From Leptofilum sp041748655 (GTDB lineage Bacteria; Chloroflexota; Anaerolineae; Promineifilales; Promineifilaceae): a DNA stretch of 64,000 nt. Position 1 is the stretch's first letter. Every line of letters starts with the position of its first letter. Below the pieces are notes generated by a model that saw nothing but the letters and a program-made list of their open reading frames with translations, did not search any database and had not been told where the DNA came from. The translations under genes were made by a program, and so were the position numbers. Below, piece by piece: positions 45,693-52,137 of the stretch. The stretch is taken from positions 28,308 to 92,307 of the forward strand of contig JBGTCV010000047.1 of the NCBI GenBank assembly GCA_041748655.1, written 5' to 3'.

Positions 45693-46436
45693 CTATCTGG
45701 CAGTGTAGCCGGCATCCACGTTGACCATTGCGCCGGTCATGTAGCTGGCGTCGTCGGAGGCCAGGAAGAGCACGACGCGGGCAATTTCCACCGGGTCGGC
45801 CAGCCGCTGCATGGGCACGCTGCTGGCAATGCGCTGCAACATTTCGGCCGTCACCGGCTCGCTGCGCTCGGAGGCCAGCATGGGGGTGTTCACCTCGCCG
45901 GGGCAGACGGCGTTGATGCGAATGCCGTCCTTGACGTGGTCCAGGGCCATGGCCCGCGTCAGCTGGTGTACCGCCCCTTTGGAGGCGCAGTAAGCCACCA
46001 CGCCCGCCGCGCCCACGCCGCCCCAAATCGAGCCAAAATTGACGATGGCCCCTTTGCCCTGCTGCACCATCACGGCCACAGCGGCCCGGCTGAGGTAAAA
46101 AACGCCGCTGACGTTGACGTTCATGACGCGCTGCCACTGCTCGTCGCTGGTGCTCAGCGCATCGGCCCGTACAATGATGCCCGCCGCGTTGATGAGAATG
46201 TCGAGACGGCCGTATCTATCCACCACCTTTTCCACCACCTGCTCACAAAAAACAGAATCACTCACGTCGCCAAGCAGAACTTCTGCACCAATTTCCTCCG
46301 CAAAAGCCGTGGCCAGCACCACATTCTTATCCACAATAGTTACCCTGGCTCCCGCCATCGCCAACTCCCGCGCCGTCGCCGCTCCCATCCCCGACGCCCC
46401 GCCGGTCACGATACCGATTTTGTCCGTAAAATCCAT
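45693..46436 (-). CDS. Short-chain dehydrogenase/reductase
   Basis: The 247-residue SDR from ATG 46436 (GGAGG spaced 5-6 bases) has TGGASGMG, INAAGIIV, a catalytic Ser (NFGSIWGGVG), YCASK and the C-terminal YMTGAMVNVDAGYTA typical of the FabG-like/cyclohexanol dehydrogenase group. Substrate unknown. It is downstream of the DGR relic but oriented away from it and unrelated in function as far as I can see. Confidence 0.9.
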   Translation of the reverse strand: MDFTDKIGIVTGGASGMGAATARELAMAGARVTIVDKNVVLATAFAEEIGAEVLLGDVSDSVFCEQVVEKVVDRYGRLDILINAAGIIVRADALSTSDEQWQRVMNVNVSGVFYLSRAAVAVMVQQGKGAIVNFGSIWGGVGAAGVVAYCASKGAVHQLTRAMALDHVKDGIRINAVCPGEVNTPMLASERSEPVTAEMLQRIASSVPMQRLADPVEIARVVLFLASDDASYMTGAMVNVDAGYTAR

Positions 46437-46470
46437 AATTTCCTCCAATTTTCACAAAATGTCATCATCC

Positions 46471-46673
46471 GTAGGGGCGAGGCGTTTGGCAATGCCCACC
46501 CAAAAACGGCACAACTTACCCACCAAACGCCTCGCCCCTGGCAAAACAACCACCCGGTTGGCCGCAACGCCGGGTCTGCAAAACAACGGTCTGGTTGGCC
46601 CAACATCGGGCGAGGCAGGTGGGGGTACGGCGTCGGATCAGGCAAAGGCGTTGGCCACCTGCCTCGCCCCTAC
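46471..46673. mobile_element. 203-bp element with 13-bp terminal inverted repeats, copy 1
   Basis: GTAGGGGCGAGGC at the left end and its exact complement at the right end bound the unit, and internal copies of the same word (GCCTCGCCCC) make nested hairpins. There is no open frame worth calling. Only about three mismatches separate it from copy 2 at 49103-49305. This is a MITE-like, nonautonomous element by structure; target duplications were not identified. Homology between the copies continues rightwards to about 46784 (GNAT 3' end). Confidence 0.65.
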
Positions 46674-46709
46674 GGGGCCGGGTGTTTTGGGCCGTCATTC
46701 AAACGATGG

Positions 46710-46937
46710 TTAACGGTTAAAACGGCGTGTGGCAAATGGGTTTGTTGGGCGTGTGAAACAAGGAGGTGCTGCGTGTTGGCATAGTTCATCTGCCAGAGTG
46801 ATCAGGTTATGTTCCAGGTCAAATTCAAAGGCGGCCACGGCGGCGCGGTCCCGTTTACCTTTACGGGCAGCCAGGAAAGCCCGGTAAAGGTTGGGAAAGG
46901 TGTAAACTTGGGAATAAAGATTTTTGTACGTTTTCAA
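46710..46937 (-). pseudogene. N-terminal fragment of a DGR-type reverse transcriptase
   Basis: The frame opens with TTG 46937 (MKTYKNLYSQVYTFPNLYRA, then FLAARKGKRDRAAVAAFEFD). This NLY...F.NLY.A...ARKGKR...V..FE..LE pattern is the characteristic N-terminus of the reverse transcriptases found in diversity-generating retroelements and related retron-like RTs. Homology stops at about residue 50, where full RTs continue with the YxPGxYRxF..xEPKxR segment. From there on (46785 leftwards) the DNA matches the 3' end of a GNAT gene. All catalytic palm motifs are missing, so the gene is dead. It lies immediately downstream of the FGE-domain gene, the normal DGR order. Confidence 0.7.
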
Positions 46938-46968
46938 CCCACAACCCTATAAAATTTGCGCGCAAAAG

Positions 46969-46988
46969 GTGGGGGGCTTGCCCCCCAC
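46969..46988. repeat. Perfect GC hairpin downstream of the FGE-domain gene
   Basis: GTGGGGGGC (46969-46977) pairs with GCCCCCCAC (46980-46988), a 9-bp perfect stem with a 2-base loop, followed by CTTTT on the minus strand. It lies about 40 bp past the stop. It could be a terminator; DGR targets also often carry a stem just after the variable region that aids retrohoming. Both readings are possible. Confidence 0.6.
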
Positions 46989-47025
46989 ACCCCCCAGAAA
47001 ACCAGAAAACAGAAACACAGAAAAC

Positions 47026-49005
47026 CTAGCCTGGGGGAAGGAGGCAACGAAACCCGATACCGGAGCTATGAGTAACAGGCATGTTGTTGCCGCGGCCAGC
47101 AACACGCAAGGGCCGCGAGATACTGCCCCACTCGCCGCCGCGCACCACCTTGGACCCGCCGTCTGCGGGTCCGAGAGGATTATTTGCCGGAGCATTTTTA
47201 TAATAATCAGCAGCAAACCAATCCGCCACCCATTCCCACACATTGCCCGCCATATCTGCTGCGCCAACCCAACTGTCCCCGGCAGGAGAAAAGCTGCCGA
47301 CTGGAGCAGCCCGGACGTAGCCATCATCACCATTTTGATCTGCCCAATTCTGAGGGCAATTTTTGTCACAATAGTTGGCTTTTGTGCTGTCAAACGTATT
47401 GCCCCAGGGGTAAATACGGCCGTCACTCCCCCGCGCGGCATACTCCCACTGAGCCTCCGTCGGCAGGGCACCTCCCACCCATTCGCAGTAATCGCGGGCA
47501 TCATACCAGCTCACCCCGACTACAGGCTGTGTGGCACCATTAAACGTTGTATCATCTGCATAACGGGAAGCAGTACAATCTCCTTCACTGACACATTTCG
47601 AATATCTGGAATTGGTGACTTCGAATTTATCTAGCCAAAAGCTGCTTAGCACAACTTCTCGTTGTGGCATTTCGTCACTATAAGCTTCCGTATCAACGGC
47701 CGGGTTGCTGCCCATCATAAACGTGCCGCCCGGCACAAAAACCATTGGCATACCGTCGGATGGTCTAGTCCAAATGTTGCCCAACTGGGCATTGGCTGGT
47801 GGGTTTGGGTCAACCGTTGGCGTGGGCGTCCAGGTAGGAGTTGGGGTTCGGGTAGGCGTGGGCTTCCGGGTAGGTGTCAGGCTGGGCTTGGCGGCAGGCG
47901 GGATCGTCTCAGTTGGTGAAGGGGTTCCGGTCGCCGTTGGGGTAGCTACATCCTCGGTAGGCGCTGCATTTTCGCTGGGCTGCGTGTCTTTTGTTGCTTC
48001 AGGCTCCGAAATTTCAGCAACCAACACCTCAGCCACTTCTGTCGGCTCCACGCCAGGGTCAACATCGGGTTCGGGCCAAAATATAAAACCAAGCAGCAGC
48101 AAAACAACTACCCCACCGCTGCCATACAGAACCCGCGCTGGCATCGTTTTAATCTGGTCAACAACAGCTTGCAGCGGGTTGGGTCGGGGCAAATCTGCGG
48201 GCGGCTGGCTGGCTGCTTTACCCGCCAAACCGGCATCCAGCGCCAGTGGCGCTGGCGTCGGCTTGCTCTTTTCTGGCAAAACAACGTGTGGCGCTCTTGT
48301 CACAACAGGCGGCGGCGCTTCTGGCGGTTCCAGCTCACCTAAAAAGGCAACCAATCCCGCCTCGTAACCGGCATCAAAGCTAATCCATTGGTAAGCGCCC
48401 CACAGGGCAGGCGTGGCGGTGGGCTTCACGTTTAAGGGAAACAGCCGTATTTCCCCGCGATGCTCCATGCCAATGGCCACATTCATTTCGCTTTGCACCC
48501 AGCGGGAAGTCACCGCCTCTGGCGTCAGCAGCAGCACAAACACGCCGCTTTCCATCAGGCCCCGGTTTATCGCCTCTACCCACTTTTCCCCTGGCTTAAT
48601 ATTGTCGGGCGCAATCCAGGTTTGCCAGCCATTGGCGCGTAAATCGGCCGCCAGCCGCTGAGCAAATTCTGCCTCTTTGCTGGCGTGGCTAATAAATATT
48701 TGGCGCGGGTTCCGTTTAACCGCCCTGGGTAGCTGCGGCACCTGGGGAACCAGGCGGGGCTTTTCCGCAAAGCGTTCCTGGTACGCCGTGGGTCGCTCCC
48801 GCTCCAAAGCCGCCAGCAGCTCCTCAAACCGCTCTCGCCGCTGGCTGTGCGAAATAAGCATCAGCACTTTCTGGTTTTTGGGCATCCCACCAGTGAAATC
48901 GTTATAAACCTGGGGAAAGTAATCAAAGCAGAATGTGGTCAGCTCATCATCGTTGAAGAACTCCTGCAAAAATTTTCGGGCACGAATATGGGTTTGTTCA
49001 GTCAT
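47026..49005 (-). CDS. Effector-associated domain-TIR-TM-FGE-fold protein (probable DGR target)
   Basis: The 659-residue protein has these parts in order. Residues 1-75 form an effector-associated/bacterial death-like domain (ELTTFCFDYFPQVYNDFTGG). Residues 101-225 form a TIR domain (RQIFISHASKEAEFAQRL; SRWVQSEMN places a candidate NAD-cleaving Glu at 173). Residues 291-310 are a single membrane helix, and 311-403 a Pro/Thr-rich stalk. Residues 410-659 form an FGE-sulfatase domain (MVFVPGGTFMMGS, LPTEAQWEYAARG, DMAGNVWEWVADW, VVRGGEWGS, GIGFRC). The catalytic cysteine pair of true FGE enzymes is not conserved; only the terminal GFRC Cys remains. So the fold is probably a ligand-binding C-type lectin, as in DGR targets. 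I infer that an outside sensor signals to an inside TIR effector and adaptor. Confidence 0.85.
   Translation of the reverse strand: MTEQTHIRARKFLQEFFNDDELTTFCFDYFPQVYNDFTGGMPKNQKVLMLISHSQRRERFEELLAALERERPTAYQERFAEKPRLVPQVPQLPRAVKRNPRQIFISHASKEAEFAQRLAADLRANGWQTWIAPDNIKPGEKWVEAINRGLMESGVFVLLLTPEAVTSRWVQSEMNVAIGMEHRGEIRLFPLNVKPTATPALWGAYQWISFDAGYEAGLVAFLGELEPPEAPPPVVTRAPHVVLPEKSKPTPAPLALDAGLAGKAASQPPADLPRPNPLQAVVDQIKTMPARVLYGSGGVVVLLLLGFIFWPEPDVDPGVEPTEVAEVLVAEISEPEATKDTQPSENAAPTEDVATPTATGTPSPTETIPPAAKPSLTPTRKPTPTRTPTPTWTPTPTVDPNPPANAQLGNIWTRPSDGMPMVFVPGGTFMMGSNPAVDTEAYSDEMPQREVVLSSFWLDKFEVTNSRYSKCVSEGDCTASRYADDTTFNGATQPVVGVSWYDARDYCEWVGGALPTEAQWEYAARGSDGRIYPWGNTFDSTKANYCDKNCPQNWADQNGDDGYVRAAPVGSFSPAGDSWVGAADMAGNVWEWVADWFAADYYKNAPANNPLGPADGGSKVVRGGEWGSISRPLRVAGRGNNMPVTHSSGIGFRCLLPPG
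47029..47160 (-). other. Putative variable region (VR) of the DGR target
   Basis: The last ~44 codons (GGSKVVRGGEWGSISRPL through GIGFRC) correspond to the part of the FGE/C-type lectin fold that is diversified in DGR targets, with the RGGxW and GFR landmarks at each side. No template repeat copy was found between here and the RT fragment or elsewhere in the window, so the assignment rests on position and fold only. Confidence 0.5.
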
Positions 49006-49102
49006 GGGTCTGTGCCTTGTTGGTTTGGGTATCGGGCACCATTACAAAAACAGCTGCACCTATTTTATGCTATTACTTCAACCTTACAACCCAAAAATCC
49101 TC

Positions 49103-49305
49103 GTAGGGGCGAGGCGTTTGGCAATGCCCACCCAAAAACGGCACAACTCACCCACCAAACGCCTCGCCCCTGGCAAAACAACCACCCGGTTGGCCGCAAC
49201 GCCGGGTCTGCAAAACAACGGGCTGGTTGGCCCAACATCGGGCGAGGCAGGTGGGGGTACGGCGTCGGATCAGGTAAAGGCGTTGGCCACCTGCCTCGCC
49301 CCTAC
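49103..49305. mobile_element. 203-bp element with 13-bp terminal inverted repeats, copy 2
   Basis: Same structure and near-identical sequence as 46471-46673. It occupies most of the gap 49006-49348 between the TIR-FGE gene start and the acetyltransferase stop. Homology with copy 1 runs beyond the element into the 3' end of the acetyltransferase gene (to about 49414), so the repeated unit is larger than the element itself. Confidence 0.65.
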
Positions 49306-49348
49306 GGGGCCGGGCGTTTTTGGCCGTCATTCATACGATGGTTAACGG

Positions 49349-50623
49349 TTAAAACGGGGTGTGGCAAATGGGTTTATTGGGCGTGTAGAACAGTTGGTGC
49401 ACCACGTCGGCATAGGCCGTATCGGAAATTTGGGCCAGGCCGTAGGACAACAGTGTACGGAACGTCGTTGCGCCGATGATGAGCGAGGAAAATTCGGCAA
49501 TGTCCAGCCCAATTTCCACATCTGGTACAGCGGCGGGATTGAGGGCGATACGGCCGTTGCCCCTAGAATCAGGGGTCACCTCAAGTTTCCAACTGCCTGC
49601 ACACACCGGCCAAAAACTGTCTGTCAGGTTGATCTGCACGGTCACTGTTTGCCCGCCAAAATTATGCCCCGCCAACAGCTCAAACAGGCGCGGCACGTCA
49701 ATCACCCGGTACATGATGCCCACCCCCTGCGTGTTGCTTTCGTGATAGCCGGGCGGAATTAAGCTTTGGCTGCCATTGCGCGGATCGTGCAGGAGCAGAT
49801 GAAAATCATCTTCCTGCGTATTCAGCACAATCGTTTCGATTTGATCGGCCTGTACGCGCAAAAAGGCGAGCAAACCGCGCAGCGCTGCCGTATCCTCGTA
49901 CATCAGTGCGCGCACGATAATGTTGTTGCGCAGAAAGTTGCCGTTGGGCACCGGCTCAAAAGCAAAGAGCAGATAGCCACGCAGCTGGCCATCGTCCCAA
50001 TACCCTAATTTTTGCAGGTTGTGGCTACTGAAAATTGAGTCCAACTCATACTCGAACTGGGCCATGAGCCCGTTGCTGGCCTCCATGATGCGTTGGTAAC
50101 AATCGGCCAGGGCCTGCCGGTGCGCGGCATCGAGGGCGCTGACGTTTTGCCTGTTGCCGTCGGGCAGGGCAGCGGGTGAGATGCGGTACTGGTTTATTTT
50201 ACGGCCGTAGCCATACCCCATCTGCTTATAAAAATCGGGCCGGAAAGGATACAGCGCCGCCAGCGCCGCCCCCTTTTCCCGATAGTGTGCCTGGAAATAT
50301 TGCAGCAAGTCGTAAGCAACACGTTCTTTCTTGTGCAGCAGATCGACCCCCACGCCACCAATGCCGCCCACCAGCATTTTGGTTCCGTGCAGCTTCATGG
50401 TGAAGTCGTACAGGCGCATAATGCCGCGCATCTCTTCTGCTTCAAACAAGCCCATCACAGAAATGATGGGATCGGCCTGCATTTTCTGGCCACGCTCCTT
50501 CATGCGCTGTCTGCCAGCGGCATCGGTAACACGCACGCCAGGGTAGGCGTTCATGGCAATGGTGGTGTACTGGTCCCACTCAGCTTCGGTTTTTAACGGC
50601 CGTATCACCCGTTCTCGCTTCAT
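49349..50623 (-). CDS. Eis-like GNAT acetyltransferase
   Basis: The 424-residue protein from ATG 50623 (AAGGAGA) has the Eis layout: an N-terminal GNAT domain (GGIGGVGVDLLHKKERVAYDLL, the acetyl-CoA loop; RPDFYKQMGYGYG), a second GNAT-like domain, and a C-terminal SCP2-like domain (GGQTVTVQINLTDSFWPVCAG). Eis proteins acetylate amines such as aminoglycosides and histone-like proteins; substrate here is unknown. The extreme 3' end is duplicated at 46731-46784. Confidence 0.88.
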   Translation of the reverse strand: MKRERVIRPLKTEAEWDQYTTIAMNAYPGVRVTDAAGRQRMKERGQKMQADPIISVMGLFEAEEMRGIMRLYDFTMKLHGTKMLVGGIGGVGVDLLHKKERVAYDLLQYFQAHYREKGAALAALYPFRPDFYKQMGYGYGRKINQYRISPAALPDGNRQNVSALDAAHRQALADCYQRIMEASNGLMAQFEYELDSIFSSHNLQKLGYWDDGQLRGYLLFAFEPVPNGNFLRNNIIVRALMYEDTAALRGLLAFLRVQADQIETIVLNTQEDDFHLLLHDPRNGSQSLIPPGYHESNTQGVGIMYRVIDVPRLFELLAGHNFGGQTVTVQINLTDSFWPVCAGSWKLEVTPDSRGNGRIALNPAAVPDVEIGLDIAEFSSLIIGATTFRTLLSYGLAQISDTAYADVVHQLFYTPNKPICHTPF

Positions 50624-50658
50624 CTCTGTCTCCTTACAAAAATAGGACACAATCGTCC

Positions 50659-51882
50659 TTATTCGGCCCGTTCACGCACAAACTGCCACAAAACCAGCAG
50701 GCCAAACAGCATGATGCTGGCCGATACCAAAGACAAACCGGGCACTGCATACGTTTCATACACCCAGGGACCGATCAGCCCGGCCAGGCTGGAGCCAGTC
50801 AAAGCGGCAGCGGCAGCCATCGTCATCATCTTGCCCCGGTAATCTGGCGCTTGTTCGCTCACCAGAGCAATCACCCCCACGACGGTGAACTCAAAGGCAA
50901 AGCGGGCCAGAATCAGCCCGGCCACGGCTAAAACGACCCCCTGGTTAAAGATGGGCAGCAAGCTGTAGGCAGCGGCAGCCAGCAGCGTTCCAGCCAGCAC
51001 GCTGCGCCGCAGGCCAAAGCGATCCCCAATCAGGCTCAGCAAAACGCTGCCGCTGAGGTCGGCAATGCCCAAAATAAGCGCCACCGTGCCCAGCTGCACC
51101 GCTCCCAGCTGGTATTCCCGCACCAGCCAGGTGCCATAGCTGATGAAGATGTTCATGGCGGCCATCATGTTGCAGCCTGCCACCACCAGCACCGCCCAGG
51201 CGGAACGGCGATTTGGGCCCAGTTCAAAAAAGGCACGCACGGTTGCCCAGGAGAAGGTGAAGGGATCGGCCTGGGTTTCTGTGGATTGGCGGGCAGCGGG
51301 TAAACGGCCGTATCCCACAAACGCCACCAGCATCAGCCCGCTCAATATAAAGAGCGGCGTCCGCCAGCCGTACGCATCGATGAGCAGCCCCACCAGATAC
51401 AGCCCAATGATCCCCGCCAGCGCCCAGGCATATTCCAGCGTGCCCAACCCACGCGCCCTGCGGTTAAACGGCAGCCGGACGCTCAGGTAGGCCATCAGCG
51501 TGGGCACAAAAGAAAAAGTGCCCAGCCCGCCAATGATCATACCCAGGGCCGCCAGCCACAGGTTGCTGCTCAAGCCCACGATCAGATAGCCCACAGCGCC
51601 TAAAAACAAGCCAAGCCGCATGGTAAAGCGGTAACCGCGCCGGTCGGCCAACGCGCCAAAGGCGGGGGAAAGCAGCCCCATGGCGCTGCGCAAGCTCACC
51701 AACCGCCCCACCGCCACGCTGCTGGTGCGCAATCCTTCGGCAATGACGGGCAGAAAGGGAAAAAAGAGTTGAACGGCCGTATCCGTCACCAATCGCGTTA
51801 CAAGCCCAATCACAATCAGGCGATTGACTGAAATGTCGGCTGAGTCAACCGCAATTTTTTCTTCTATGGGAGGTGGTGTCAA
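50659..51882 (-). CDS. Major facilitator superfamily transporter
   Basis: The 407-residue protein has twelve hydrophobic helices and MFS loop motifs (GALADRRGYRFTMRLG between helices 2 and 3; SLIGDRFGLRRSVL after helix 8). I chose TTG 51882 because GGAG is 6 bases upstream and it gives a normal N-terminus; the frame stays open to 52041 but those codons are not MFS-like. Substrate unknown. It is divergently placed to mutS. Confidence 0.85.
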   Translation of the reverse strand: MTPPPIEEKIAVDSADISVNRLIVIGLVTRLVTDTAVQLFFPFLPVIAEGLRTSSVAVGRLVSLRSAMGLLSPAFGALADRRGYRFTMRLGLFLGAVGYLIVGLSSNLWLAALGMIIGGLGTFSFVPTLMAYLSVRLPFNRRARGLGTLEYAWALAGIIGLYLVGLLIDAYGWRTPLFILSGLMLVAFVGYGRLPAARQSTETQADPFTFSWATVRAFFELGPNRRSAWAVLVVAGCNMMAAMNIFISYGTWLVREYQLGAVQLGTVALILGIADLSGSVLLSLIGDRFGLRRSVLAGTLLAAAAYSLLPIFNQGVVLAVAGLILARFAFEFTVVGVIALVSEQAPDYRGKMMTMAAAAALTGSSLAGLIGPWVYETYAVPGLSLVSASIMLFGLLVLWQFVRERAE

Positions 51883-52137
51883 AACGAGCTCCAATCGTAA
51901 AAAAGTACGCGATGGCAGCAGAGCCATTGTGTAAATTGGAATTGTATCTGAAACAGGGCAAAATGGGTGTCGCATTAAGTTGGGCATACCCAATATTCGT
52001 TTGCCTTCCGCCTCGTTCCTCGCTATGCTTACAAGCTGCAAAAAATTTAGTTGATAGTGGCTGGTTGCTGCTCAATTGCCAGCGAAAAGAACCACCCCCT
52101 AGCCACTAACCGCCAACCACTTTTCCGAAGGAGCAGC

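Noticed and set aside
46471..46673. Element as possible DGR template repeat
   Set aside because: It has no similarity to the FGE variable region (47029-47160) and is duplicated at 49103 next to a GNAT gene, so it is a mobile-type repeat.
47705..48367. Plus-strand frame rich in Val-Gly repeats opposite the TIR-FGE gene
   Set aside because: It is the mirror of the Pro/Thr-rich stalk codons; low complexity explains it.
51883..52041. Longer MFS N-terminus
   Set aside because: The extra codons do not resemble MFS proteins, and GGAG before TTG 51882 gives a normal start.
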